From contig NZ_RXFS01000006.1 of NCBI RefSeq assembly GCF_003952185.1, forward strand, positions 310,001 to 374,000: 64,000 nt of DNA. The letters run 5' to 3'. How positions within the stretch are numbered: position 1 is the first letter of the stretch; each line of letters starts with the position of its first letter. The position numbers and the translations under genes were made by a program. Below the pieces are notes generated by a model. The model made no database searches. It was not told where the DNA came from and saw only the letters and a list, made by a program, of their open reading frames with translations. Of this stretch, positions 17,008-26,519 are shown piece after piece. Origin of the DNA: Variovorax sp. 679 (lineage in GTDB: Bacteria > Pseudomonadota > Gammaproteobacteria > Burkholderiales > Burkholderiaceae_C).

Positions 17008-19197
17008 ATGGGTCATGCATCGCCGCAGCGCGATCGCACGGGCGTGCCGCCATTGCGCAGGACACGTCTTTCGGGTCTTTCACTGGGGTTGGGGCTGGTT
17101 TTAGGGCCTTCCGTGGTCCTTGCGCAGTCAATGGGCGAGGCAGTCGTCGGCGGCGGGCAGAGCCTCAAGCCGATCCAGGTGGAGGCCGACCGCCACACGC
17201 CGCTGGCCATCGACGAGCCCACGCAAACCGGCAGCCGGCTCGGCCTCACGCCGCTGGAAACGCCGGCCAGCATCGAAGTGCTGACGGGCGACACCATCCG
17301 CGCGCGCGGCGACGTCTCGGTGGTCGATGCCGTCACCCGCGCCACCGGCATCACCGGCTCGCCCGGCCCCGGCAATGGCGGCACCGCGCTGGTGGCGCGC
17401 GGCTTCCTGGGCCATGGCTCGGTGATGCAACTCTTCGACGGTACACGCCTTTATGCGGGCGCGGGCACCGTCACTTTCCCCTTCGACACCTGGTCGGCCG
17501 ACCGCATCGAGGTGCTGCGCGGCGCGGCCTCGGTGATGTACGGCGAAGGTGCCATCGGCGGCGCGATCAATGTAGTGCCCAAGAAGCCCACACGCGGCCC
17601 GATCCGCAACGAGGCGCTGGTCACGCTGGGCTCCGACGCCACCCGGCAGGTGGCCTTCGGCAGCGGCGGGGCGATCAACGACACACTCTCCTACCGCTTC
17701 GACATCAGCCAGCGCAACACCGACGGCTTCATGCAGCGCGGCGAGGCCGAGAGCCTGGCCGTGGGCGCGGCCGTGCGGCTGGACGTGTCGCCGCAGCTGC
17801 AGTTCACGCTGTCGCACGACGAAGGCCGGCAGTCGCCGCAGCGCTACTACGGCGTGCCGCTGATCGACGGCCGCCTGAGCAGCCAGACGCTGCGCCAGAA
17901 CTACAACGTGGACGACGCCGAGATCAAGTACCGCGACAAGTGGACCCGTCTCGACGCCCAGTGGACGCCCAACGACGCCATCACCGTGCGCAACCAGCTC
18001 TACCGGCTGGAGAGCAAGCGCCACTGGCGCAACAGCGAGACCTACACCTACAACGCCACCACCCGGCGCGTGACGCGCGGCGACTACCTGGAAATCGGCC
18101 ACGACCAGGAGCAGATCGGCAACCGCACCGACGCCACCTTCAGGCACAGCCTGTTCGGGCTGGCCAACCAGGTGTTGGTGGGCTTCGACGCGAACCGCAT
18201 CGACTTCACGCACACCAACGACTCGCCCTACGGCGGCCGCTCGGTGGTCGACCCCTTCGTCTTCAACCCGGGCTACTACGCCTCGCCCGTGGCCTACACG
18301 CCGCGCTACAAGACGAAGACCAGCACCTATGCCTTCTTCACCGAGGACAAGCTGGCCTTCAACGAGCAATGGTCGGTGGTGGGCAGCCTGCGCTGGGATC
18401 ACGCGAAGATCGCGCGCACCGATCTTCAGAACGCGGCCAGCAGCTTCGGCAAGACCTTCGAGTACGCCACCGGCCGTCTCGGCGTGGTGTATGCGCCCGA
18501 CGCCTCGCAGTCTTTCTATGCGCAGGTGGCGCGCGCTGCCGATCCGCTGGGTTCCCTGGTGACCACCTCGGCCTCGCAGGCGGCCTTCGACCTCAGCACC
18601 GGCAGGCAGGTCGAGGTCGGCTACAAGCGCCAACTCGCGGACAACCGCGGCGCCTGGACCGTTGCCGCCTACCGGATCGACAAGAACAAGCTGCTGTCGC
18701 GCGACGCCATCGACCCGACCGTCACGCAGCAGGTCGGCAAGCAGTCGTCGGAAGGCATCGAGGCCACTCTCGACCTGGCGCTCACCTCCACGCTGCGGCT
18801 GGAGGCCAACGTGGCCAAGCTGCGCGCGCGCTATGACGACTTCAACGAAGTGGTCGGCGGAAAGCTTGTCTCGCGCGCGGGCAACACGCCCACCGGCGTG
18901 CCTGAAGAGGCCGCGAACCTCTGGCTCAACTGGCGTTTCCTGCCGCAGTGGGAGGCCGACTTCGGCGTTCGCTACGTCGGCCCGCGCCAGGTCGATGCGG
19001 CCAACTCGCGCAGGATCGGCTCGTACACCGTGGCCGATGCGGGCGTGAGCTGGCAGGCGAATCCGTCGCTCAAGCTCGCGCTGCGTGCCTACAACCTGGC
19101 GGACCGCCGGTACGCGGTGTCCTTCTCGAACGGCGGCAACCAGTGGCTGCTGGGGCGCCCGCGCTCCTTCGAGCTGTCGGCGTTGGTCACCTTCTGA
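17008..19197 (+). CDS. TonB-dependent outer-membrane receptor under cobalamin-riboswitch control
   Basis: 729 residues, with a signal peptide ending VVLAQS. The plug domain spans roughly residues 60-190 (QTGSRLGLTPLETPASIEVLTGD; DRIEVLRGAASVMYGEGAIGGAINVVPKKP). A 22-strand barrel follows, ending in a terminal phenylalanine, as BamA substrates require. The architecture is that of siderophore receptors (FhuA-like) rather than BtuB. The riboswitch and CobN/CobW neighbours suggest transport of cobalamin, a corrinoid or a cobalt chelate. ggaggag precedes the ATG at 17008. Confidence 0.93.
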   Translation: MGHASPQRDRTGVPPLRRTRLSGLSLGLGLVLGPSVVLAQSMGEAVVGGGQSLKPIQVEADRHTPLAIDEPTQTGSRLGLTPLETPASIEVLTGDTIRARGDVSVVDAVTRATGITGSPGPGNGGTALVARGFLGHGSVMQLFDGTRLYAGAGTVTFPFDTWSADRIEVLRGAASVMYGEGAIGGAINVVPKKPTRGPIRNEALVTLGSDATRQVAFGSGGAINDTLSYRFDISQRNTDGFMQRGEAESLAVGAAVRLDVSPQLQFTLSHDEGRQSPQRYYGVPLIDGRLSSQTLRQNYNVDDAEIKYRDKWTRLDAQWTPNDAITVRNQLYRLESKRHWRNSETYTYNATTRRVTRGDYLEIGHDQEQIGNRTDATFRHSLFGLANQVLVGFDANRIDFTHTNDSPYGGRSVVDPFVFNPGYYASPVAYTPRYKTKTSTYAFFTEDKLAFNEQWSVVGSLRWDHAKIARTDLQNAASSFGKTFEYATGRLGVVYAPDASQSFYAQVARAADPLGSLVTTSASQAAFDLSTGRQVEVGYKRQLADNRGAWTVAAYRIDKNKLLSRDAIDPTVTQQVGKQSSEGIEATLDLALTSTLRLEANVAKLRARYDDFNEVVGGKLVSRAGNTPTGVPEEAANLWLNWRFLPQWEADFGVRYVGPRQVDAANSRRIGSYTVADAGVSWQANPSLKLALRAYNLADRRYAVSFSNGGNQWLLGRPRSFELSALVTF

Positions 19198-19213
19198 GCG
19201 GCGGAACGGGCAA

Positions 19214-20752
19214 ATGACCTCCGCATGGCGCCGCGCCTGGCCGCGCATCCGGCACTGGCTCTACTGGACGCACCGGTGGCTGGGCATCGGCGGCTGCCTG
19301 CTGTTCGTCATGTGGTTCGTCTCGGGCGTGGTGATGATGTACGTGGGGTATCCCAACCTCACGGACGAGGAGCGGCTGGCGGGGCTCGCACCGCTGCGCT
19401 TCGGGCAGGCAGCAGTGTCGCCCGCGGCCGCGCTCGACACGCTGCCGCAGGCCGCCCGGGCGCAGCCGCCACGGCGCATGGTTCTGGAGATGCAGGGCGG
19501 CACCGATCCGGTCCCCGTGTGGCGCATCACCGATGCGCGCGGCGGCCGGCACACGGTCTCGGCGCGCGACGGCCGCGTGCCCGGCCCGGTCGATGCCGCG
19601 CAAGCCGAGGCCATTGCGCGGGCCTTTTCGGGCCATGCGGGCGCCCGCTGGGCCGAGACGCTGGAGCGCGACCAGTGGACCGTGCCGCAGGGCCTGAACC
19701 CGCTGCGCCCGCTGCATCGCATCGAGGTCCGCGACGAGGCGGGCACCGAGCTCTACGTGTCGCAGGTCAACGGCGAGGTGGTGCGCGACACCACACGCTC
19801 CGAGCGCTTCTGGAACTGGCTGGGCTCGGTGCCGCACTGGATCTACTTCACGCCGCTGCGCGCCGATCCGCCGCTGTGGCACGACGTGGTGGTGTGGCTG
19901 TCGGCGGCATGCATCGTCTCGGCCGTGACGGGCATCGTCATCGGCATCCTGCGCTTGCGCCTGCGGCGCAGGTTCCGCAACGGCTCGGTCACGCCGTACA
20001 CCGGCTGGATGGCCTGGCATCACATCGCCGGGCTGATCGGTGGCTTCTTCGTACTGACGTGGATCGTCAGCGGCTGGCTGTCGATGAACCCCAACGGCTG
20101 GTTCCAGCGCGGGCCCGGCGATGCGGCGGCGATGGCGAGTTACACGGGGGCCGGTACTTCGCCGTTCCCGTGGGCGCCGGCAGCGCTGCCGGCCGGGGAG
20201 GGCGACGCCGCCCCGCGCGAGGCCGTGCTGCTGTGGTTCGACGGCAAGCCGCTGCTGCAGCTGCGCGATGCGAGAGCCCGTGTCCGGGTGATCGACGCCG
20301 CCACCGGTGCGACCGCATCGATCAGCCGCGAAGACATCCTGCGCGCCGCCCCGCGCCTGCGGCCCGGAGCGAAAGTCATGCAGGCCACGCTCCAGACCCG
20401 CGAAGACTTCCACTGGTACGGCCACCACCGCGAGCGCATCGTGCCCGTGTGGCGCCTGGAGTTCGACGACCCGGCGCGCAGCTGGATCTACATCGACCCG
20501 GCCAGCGGCCAGGTCGTGGGCAGCAACGACAGCAACTCGCGCCTGCGCCGCTGGCTCTTCAACGCGGCGCACAGCCTCGATTTTCCCTGGCTCATCCAGT
20601 ACCGGCCGGCCTGGGATCTCGTGGTGTGGCTGCTGTCCATCGTCGGCGCCGTGGCCTCGGCCAGCGGCGTCGTGATCGGCTGGCGCCGGTTGCGGCGCAA
20701 GCCGCGGTCCCCGGCCGTACCGGGAGCGAAGAGCGCGCTCCAGCGCTCATGA
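19214..20752 (+). CDS. PepSY-domain membrane protein (PepSY_TM, possible reductase-type partner of the receptor)
   Basis: 512 residues. Transmembrane segments are near residues 15-45 (WTHRWLGIGGCLLFVMWFVSGVVMMYV), 225-250, 275-300 (GWMAWHHIAGLIGGFFVLTWIVSG) and 470-495. The large loops between them carry PepSY-like repeats. The HxW/HH patterns within helices resemble heme- or metal-ligating PepSY_TM proteins that sit beside siderophore receptors (FoxB-like) and may reduce the metal of the imported chelate. It starts 16 bases after the receptor. Function inferred. Confidence 0.85.
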   Translation: MTSAWRRAWPRIRHWLYWTHRWLGIGGCLLFVMWFVSGVVMMYVGYPNLTDEERLAGLAPLRFGQAAVSPAAALDTLPQAARAQPPRRMVLEMQGGTDPVPVWRITDARGGRHTVSARDGRVPGPVDAAQAEAIARAFSGHAGARWAETLERDQWTVPQGLNPLRPLHRIEVRDEAGTELYVSQVNGEVVRDTTRSERFWNWLGSVPHWIYFTPLRADPPLWHDVVVWLSAACIVSAVTGIVIGILRLRLRRRFRNGSVTPYTGWMAWHHIAGLIGGFFVLTWIVSGWLSMNPNGWFQRGPGDAAAMASYTGAGTSPFPWAPAALPAGEGDAAPREAVLLWFDGKPLLQLRDARARVRVIDAATGATASISREDILRAAPRLRPGAKVMQATLQTREDFHWYGHHRERIVPVWRLEFDDPARSWIYIDPASGQVVGSNDSNSRLRRWLFNAAHSLDFPWLIQYRPAWDLVVWLLSIVGAVASASGVVIGWRRLRRKPRSPAVPGAKSALQRS

Positions 20753-20825
20753 CAGGGGCTTGCACCAGCCGGCTCATCCACCAACAATCAACTTTCGCAC
20801 TGCGGTGCATTTCAGGAGGTGCTCG

Positions 20826-21503
20826 ATGCACATCGAACCAGGTCTAGTCGACGGATCCAAGATTTTCCTCAGCTACGCGACGGCGGCAGCAGCTCTTGCC
20901 TATACGGGCAAGGTCGCGTTCCAGTCCTTCATGAAGGACGGCCCCGTTGCCCTGGCGCTGCGCTCGGCCATCGCCGTGGCGCTGGTGTTCTGCTTCTTCG
21001 AGGTGTTCCCGCATCACCCGGTGGGCGTGTCCGAGGTGCACCTGATCCTCGGCACCACGCTGCTGCTGGTGTTCGGGCTGGCGCCCGCGGCCATCGGCCT
21101 GGCGGGCGGGCTGCTGATCCAGGGCCTGTTCTTCGAGCCGCAGGACATTCCGCAGTACGGCATGAACGTCACCACCCTGCTGGTGCCGCTGTTCGCGACC
21201 GCCGCGCTGGCCCGCCGGATCATTCCCGAGAAGCTGGCCTACGTGGACATCGGCTACCAGCAGGCATTCAAGCTGTCGGTGGCCTACCAGGGCGGCATCG
21301 TGGTGTGGGTCGGCTTCTGGGCGCTCTACGGGCGCGGCACCGGCGTCGAGAACATGAGCCAGATCGCCAGCTTCGGCGCCGCCTACATGACCGTCGTGCT
21401 TGTGGAGCCACTGGTCGACCTGGGTGTGCTGGCGGCAGCCAAGGCTTGGCGCCGGCTGCAGGGCACGGTGTTCGTCGAGCGTCGCCTGTACGGCGGCGTC
21501 TGA
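20826..21503 (+). CDS. CbiM-like cobalt-transport permease component
   Basis: 225 residues with six or so hydrophobic segments. It begins MHIEPGLVDGSKIFLSYATAAAA; in CbiM the N-terminal Met-His-Ile after processing forms the Co2+ site, and that motif is kept here (MHIEPG against the usual MHIPDG). I chose the ATG at 20826 because that motif starts there and aggaggt precedes it. No CbiN, CbiQ or CbiO partner is in the window, so it may work alone or with distant ECF parts. Located in the B12 locus. Confidence 0.8.
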   Translation: MHIEPGLVDGSKIFLSYATAAAALAYTGKVAFQSFMKDGPVALALRSAIAVALVFCFFEVFPHHPVGVSEVHLILGTTLLLVFGLAPAAIGLAGGLLIQGLFFEPQDIPQYGMNVTTLLVPLFATAALARRIIPEKLAYVDIGYQQAFKLSVAYQGGIVVWVGFWALYGRGTGVENMSQIASFGAAYMTVVLVEPLVDLGVLAAAKAWRRLQGTVFVERRLYGGV

Positions 21504-21560
21504 TCGCTTCCTGTCGTCGCTTCCCCGGGCGCGCCTCGGGGAGTTAGTCCATTTCCATCG

Positions 21561-21586
21561 GTGGCGCCGGAATCGTTCGGCGCCAC
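21561..21586 (+). other. Hairpin between the CbiM-like gene and cobW
   Basis: gtggcgccg / cggcgccac form a perfect 9-bp stem with an 8-base loop, followed by only a short T-containing tail. It could be a weak terminator or attenuating structure dividing the receptor half from the chelatase half of the locus. Confidence 0.4.
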
Positions 21587-21638
21587 TTTCGCCTTGCCGG
21601 CTGCGCGGCAGCCGCGGGCGCCTGAAAGAATCCACCCC

Positions 21639-22703
21639 ATGACCCCAAGCAACGCCAAGATCCCCGTCACCATCGTCACGGGCTTCCTAGGCAGCGGCAA
21701 GACCACGCTGCTGCGCCACATCCTCGGCAACGCCGAAGGCCGCCGCATCGCGGTGATCGTCAACGAGTTCGGCGAGCTGGGCATCGACGGCGAGATCCTT
21801 CGCGGCTGCGGCATCGGCTGCGACGACGAGGGCAACGAGCGCGAAGGCGCGCTCTACGAACTGGCCAACGGCTGTGTCTGCTGCACGGTGCAGGAAGAGT
21901 TCCTGCCGGTGATGCTGCAGCTGGCCGAGCGGCGCGGCGAGCTCGATGCGGTGCTCATCGAGACCTCGGGCCTCGCACTGCCCAAGCCGCTGGTGCAGGC
22001 CTTCCAGTGGCCGGACATCGCCAACATCTTCACCGTCGATTCGGTCGTCACCGTGGTCGACGGCCCCGCCGCCGCCTCGGGCCAGTTCGCCGAGAACCCC
22101 GAGGCCGTCGACGAGGCGCGCCGCGCCGACCCCAACCTCGACCACGAATCGCCGCTGCACGAGCTGTTCGAAGACCAGCTCTCGGCCGCCGACCTCGTGG
22201 TGCTCAACAAGACCGACCTCATGGACGACGCCGCGCGCGCCAAGGTCGAGGCGCTGGTGCGCGAGGAGCTGCCGCCCGAAGTGAAGATCGTCTCCGCCAC
22301 CGAGGGCAAGCTGCCGCTCGCGCTGCTGCTGGGCCAGGGTCGCGCGGCCGAGGCGACCATCCACCTGCGCGAGAGCCACCACGACCACGAGGAAGACCAC
22401 GACCACGACGAGTTCGACTCGCTCGTGATCGAGCTGCCGCCAGTGGACCGCGACGGCCTGCTCGCCGTGCTCGGCAAGCTGGTCGAGCAGCACACCATCT
22501 ACCGCGTGAAGGGCTTCGTCGCTGTTCCGGGCAAGCCGATGCGCCTGCTGGTGCAGGGCGTGGGACGCCGCTTCGACCATCACTTCGACCGCCGCTGGCG
22601 CGACGACGAGGCGCAGCGCACGCGGCTCGTGTTCATCGGCGAAGACCTCGACGAGGCGGCGCTGCGCAAGGCGCTCGAAGAGGCGAGCGCGGTCGCCGCC
22701 TGA
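21639..22703 (+). CDS. cobW: CobW-family GTP-dependent metallochaperone
   Basis: 354 residues, G3E GTPase. Walker A is GFLGSGKTT (about residues 15-23), and the metal-binding CxCC motif is in ELANGCVCCTVQEEF. LNKTDL gives guanine specificity. A His/Asp-rich stretch near residue 246 (HHDHEEDHDHDE) is typical of metal carriers. CobW is thought to deliver Co2+ to the CobN chelatase, which is encoded immediately downstream (15-base gap). The start at 21639 places the GTPase motif at the usual distance. Confidence 0.93.
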   Translation: MTPSNAKIPVTIVTGFLGSGKTTLLRHILGNAEGRRIAVIVNEFGELGIDGEILRGCGIGCDDEGNEREGALYELANGCVCCTVQEEFLPVMLQLAERRGELDAVLIETSGLALPKPLVQAFQWPDIANIFTVDSVVTVVDGPAAASGQFAENPEAVDEARRADPNLDHESPLHELFEDQLSAADLVVLNKTDLMDDAARAKVEALVREELPPEVKIVSATEGKLPLALLLGQGRAAEATIHLRESHHDHEEDHDHDEFDSLVIELPPVDRDGLLAVLGKLVEQHTIYRVKGFVAVPGKPMRLLVQGVGRRFDHHFDRRWRDDEAQRTRLVFIGEDLDEAALRKALEEASAVAA

Positions 22704-22718
22704 CGCTGCTCCGGTCGC

Positions 22719-25700
22719 ATGCACCTGCTGAGCACCCAGCCCGGACGCTTCGTCGAGGACGACAGCGTCGTCACCCGTCTCGACCAGACGCCGGGCGACA
22801 TCGTGGTGCTCAGCTCGGCCGACACCACGCTCGCGCTGCTCGCGGCGGCGCGCACCGCGCTGGCGGCCACCGACCCGGGCTATCCGTCGCTCAGGCTGGC
22901 CAACCTGATGCATCTGCGCCAGCCGGCCTCGCTCGACCTGTATGTCGACGAGGTGCTGCAGCATGCGCGCGTGGTGGTGGTCGACCACCTGGGGGCCGAA
23001 TCGGCCTGGGCCTACGGGCTGCAGCAGCTCGAGAAGCTGGCGAAGCGCAAGGGCCAGCAGCTCGCGATGTTCTCCGGCGACCTGCAGGAGGACGAAGACC
23101 TGCTCGCGCGCGGCACGGTGCCGCGTGCAGTGAGCCGCCAGCTCTGGCAGTACATGCGCAGCGGCGGTGCGGGCAACGCGATGCAGTTCCTGCGCGCGGT
23201 GGCCTTCCACGGCCTGGGCCATGGCGAGGCGCCGCTGCCGCCGCGCAGCTTGCCGCAGGTGGCGCTGCACGTGCCGCGCGGCATGGACGCGGCGCACACC
23301 GTGGCCGGCATCGACGACCTGCGCGCCGGGTGGCATGCGGGCGCGCCGGTGGTGGCGCTGGTGTTCTACCGCTCGCACCTGCTATCGGGCAACACCGCAG
23401 CTTTCGATGCGCTTGCGGCGGCGTTGAGCGCGCAGGGGCTGAATCCGCTGCCCGTCGCGCTCGATTCGCTGAAGGATCCGCTGTGCCTGTCCACGCTGCG
23501 CGAGCTGTGCGCGGAGCACGACGTGCAGCTCGTGCTCAACACCACGGCTTTTGCGGCGCTGGGGCAAAGCGAGGATCGCGAACTGGCCGGCGACGCACCC
23601 GTGCTCCAGGTGATCGTGAGCGGCGGCAACCGCGAGGACTGGCTTGCCGACAGCCAGGGCCTGCGCCCGCGCGACATCGCCATGCAGATCGCGCTGCCCG
23701 AGATGGACGGCCGCATCGTCACGCGCGCCGTGAGCTTCAAGGGCCTGTCGCATCGCTGCGAGCTCACGCAGACCGAGGTGGTCAACTACCAGCCCGAGCC
23801 CGACCGCATCGCCTTCGTGGCCGAGCTGGCGCGACGCTGGTGCCGGCTGCGCAGCCTGCGCGCGGAGGAGAAACGCATCGCGCTGATCCTCGCCAACTAC
23901 CCGGGCAGCGAAGGCCGCATCGGCAGTGGCGTCGGGCTGGACACGCCGGCCTCCGTGATGGCGATCCTGCATGCGATGGCGGCCGAGGGCTATGCGCTCG
24001 GCGAGCCCGGCGCGATGCCCGCCGACGGCGATGCGCTGATGCGCAAGCTGCAGGAAGGCATCGCGAACGATCCTGCGCAATGGGCCGTACGACCCGCGTG
24101 GCAGAGCTTCGGGCTGGCCGAGTACCGCGCATGCCTGGCGAAGCTGCCCGATGGCATGGCCGAGGCCATCGACGAACGCTGGGGCGCGCCCGAGCAAGAC
24201 CCGATGCTGCGCAATGACCGCTTCATGATCGCCGGCCTGCGGCTGGGCAGGGTGTTCGTCGGCATCCAGCCCGCGCGTGCACTCGGCACACTGGGCGCCG
24301 CCGACTACGCGAGCTACCACGACGCCGAGCTGGTGCCGCCGCACAGCTACCTCGCCTTCTATTTCTGGCTGCGCGAAGCCTTCGCCATCGACGCGGTGGT
24401 GCATGTGGGCAAGCACGGCAACCTCGAATGGCTGCCGGGCAAAAGCATCGCGCTGTCGCAGTCCTGCTGGCCCGATGCGATCCTCGGGCCGCTGCCCAAC
24501 GTGTACCCGTTCATCGTCAACGACCCGGGCGAGGGGGCGCAGGCCAAGCGGCGCACGCAGGCGGTCATCGTCGACCACCTGATGCCGCCCCTCACGCGCG
24601 CCGAGAACCACGGCCCGATGCAGGACCTGGAGCGGCAGGTCGACGAGTACTACGACGCGCTGCTGGTCGACGCGCGCCGCGCCAAGGTGCTGCGCGCGCA
24701 GATCCTTGCGGCGGTGCGGGCGCAGCACCTGGTCGAGGAACTGGACCTGCCGGGCGCGGAAGACGACGCCGTGCTCGCGCGCGTGGACGCCTACCTGTGC
24801 GAGCTGAAGGAAACGCAGATCCGCGACGGGCTGCACGTGTTCGGCGCATCGCCGCGTGACAGGCTGCGGCGCGACACGCTGCTGGCGCTGGCGCGCTATC
24901 CGGCCGCCGACGGCGCGGGAGCGAACGCAGGGCTGCTCGGCGCGCTGTCGCAGGACCTGCTGCCGGACGATGCCTTCGATCCGCTGGACATCGACGCTGC
25001 CAGGCCATGGCAGGGCGCGCGCCCCGCGCTGCTGCAGTCGGTGAGCGGCGATGCATGGCGCCACCACGGTGACACGCGTGAACGGCTGGAACTGCTGGCG
25101 CAGCGGCTGATGGAAGAGGGCGCATGCCCGCCGGATCTGCCGCGCACCGCCGCCGTGATGGGCCGCATCGAACGAAGCCTCGCGCCCGCGCTCGATGCCT
25201 GCGGCGCGCAGGAGCTGCTGCAGTTCTCCCGCGCGCTGCAGGGCCGTTTCGTGCCACCGGGCCCGAGCGGCTCTCCCTCGCGCGGGCGTCCCGACGTGCT
25301 GCCGACCGGCCGCAACTTCTACGCGGTCGACACCCGCGCCATTCCGACGCCTACCGCCTGGATGCTCGGCCTCAAGTCGGCCGCGCAACTGGTCGAGCGG
25401 CACATGCAGGAGCATGGCGACTATCCGGTGGCGCTGGGGCTGTCAGTCTGGGGCACCGCGACCATGCGCACCGGCGGCGACGACCTGGCGCAGGCTTTCG
25501 CGCTCATCGGCGTGCGGCCCAAGTGGGCGCCGGGCAGCCAGCGCGTGGTCGATTTCGAGGTGCTGCCCACGGTCGGGCTCGGGCGTCCGCGCATCGACGT
25601 CACGCTGCGGATCTCAGGCTTCTTCCGAGACGCCTTCCCGAACGCGGTGCAGATGTTCGACGCTGCCGTGCAGGCCGTCGCCGCGCAGGAAGACGAGGAC

Positions 25701-26519
25701 GTCGAGCGCAACCCGATCCGCGCGCGCATCCTCCGCGAAGCCGCCGCACTGGAAGCACAAGGCGTGGCGCCAGAGGCGGCCCGCATACAGGCCGGCTGGC
25801 GCGTGTTCGGCTCCGCGCCCGGCAGCTACGGCTCGGGCCTGCAGCAGCTGTTTGACCATGGCGACTGGCAGAGCGACGACGACCTGTCAAAGGCCTACGT
25901 CGGCGGCAGCGCGCACGCCTACGGGCAGGGCAGCGACGGCGTGCCCGCCGCCGAGGCGCTGGTGCGCCGCCTGCGCACGATGAACGTCGTCATGCAGAAC
26001 CAGGACAGCCGCGAGCACGACCTGCTCGACTCCAACGACTACTACCAGTTCCAGGGTGGCATGGCCGCCGCCGTGCGCCACCTGAGCGGCCGGCAGCCGG
26101 CCATGTACCACGGCGACCACGGCAACCCGCAGGCACCGCGCGTGCGCACGCTGAAAGAAGAAATCGGCCGTGTCATCCGCTCGCGCGTGGTCAACCCCAA
26201 GTGGATCGATGGCGTGAAGCGCCACGGCTACAAGGGCGCCTTCGAGATGGCCGCGACGGTCGACTACCTGTTCGGCTTCGACGCCACCGCGCGCGTGGTC
26301 GGCGACCACCAGTACGCGATGGTGGCCGACGCCTACGTGCTCGACGAAGCCACCCGCGACTTCGTGAGCGAACACAATCCGCGCGCGCTGACCGACATGC
26401 TCAATCGCCTGCTCGAAGCCATGCAGCGCGGCCTGTGGCAGTCGCCCGGCGACTACCGCACCCAGCTGGAGAACCTGCTGCTCGACCAGGAGCAGCGGAT
26501 GGAAGGAAACATTCGATGA
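22719..26519 (+). CDS. cobN: Cobaltochelatase large subunit CobN
   Basis: 1266 residues, the usual CobN/BchH size. AHTVAGIDDLRAGWHAGAPVVALVFYRS, EMDGRIVTRAVSFKG and HVGKHGNLEWLPGKSIALS are CobN/ChlH landmarks, and the C-terminus holds the HGYKGAFEMAATVDYLFGFDATA segment. CobN inserts Co2+ into hydrogenobyrinic acid a,c-diamide in the aerobic B12 pathway, using ATP with a AAA+ and a VWA subunit. Its stop overlaps the ATPase gene start (atga), so the subunits are translationally coupled. Confidence 0.97.
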   Translation: MHLLSTQPGRFVEDDSVVTRLDQTPGDIVVLSSADTTLALLAAARTALAATDPGYPSLRLANLMHLRQPASLDLYVDEVLQHARVVVVDHLGAESAWAYGLQQLEKLAKRKGQQLAMFSGDLQEDEDLLARGTVPRAVSRQLWQYMRSGGAGNAMQFLRAVAFHGLGHGEAPLPPRSLPQVALHVPRGMDAAHTVAGIDDLRAGWHAGAPVVALVFYRSHLLSGNTAAFDALAAALSAQGLNPLPVALDSLKDPLCLSTLRELCAEHDVQLVLNTTAFAALGQSEDRELAGDAPVLQVIVSGGNREDWLADSQGLRPRDIAMQIALPEMDGRIVTRAVSFKGLSHRCELTQTEVVNYQPEPDRIAFVAELARRWCRLRSLRAEEKRIALILANYPGSEGRIGSGVGLDTPASVMAILHAMAAEGYALGEPGAMPADGDALMRKLQEGIANDPAQWAVRPAWQSFGLAEYRACLAKLPDGMAEAIDERWGAPEQDPMLRNDRFMIAGLRLGRVFVGIQPARALGTLGAADYASYHDAELVPPHSYLAFYFWLREAFAIDAVVHVGKHGNLEWLPGKSIALSQSCWPDAILGPLPNVYPFIVNDPGEGAQAKRRTQAVIVDHLMPPLTRAENHGPMQDLERQVDEYYDALLVDARRAKVLRAQILAAVRAQHLVEELDLPGAEDDAVLARVDAYLCELKETQIRDGLHVFGASPRDRLRRDTLLALARYPAADGAGANAGLLGALSQDLLPDDAFDPLDIDAARPWQGARPALLQSVSGDAWRHHGDTRERLELLAQRLMEEGACPPDLPRTAAVMGRIERSLAPALDACGAQELLQFSRALQGRFVPPGPSGSPSRGRPDVLPTGRNFYAVDTRAIPTPTAWMLGLKSAAQLVERHMQEHGDYPVALGLSVWGTATMRTGGDDLAQAFALIGVRPKWAPGSQRVVDFEVLPTVGLGRPRIDVTLRISGFFRDAFPNAVQMFDAAVQAVAAQEDEDVERNPIRARILREAAALEAQGVAPEAARIQAGWRVFGSAPGSYGSGLQQLFDHGDWQSDDDLSKAYVGGSAHAYGQGSDGVPAAEALVRRLRTMNVVMQNQDSREHDLLDSNDYYQFQGGMAAAVRHLSGRQPAMYHGDHGNPQAPRVRTLKEEIGRVIRSRVVNPKWIDGVKRHGYKGAFEMAATVDYLFGFDATARVVGDHQYAMVADAYVLDEATRDFVSEHNPRALTDMLNRLLEAMQRGLWQSPGDYRTQLENLLLDQEQRMEGNIR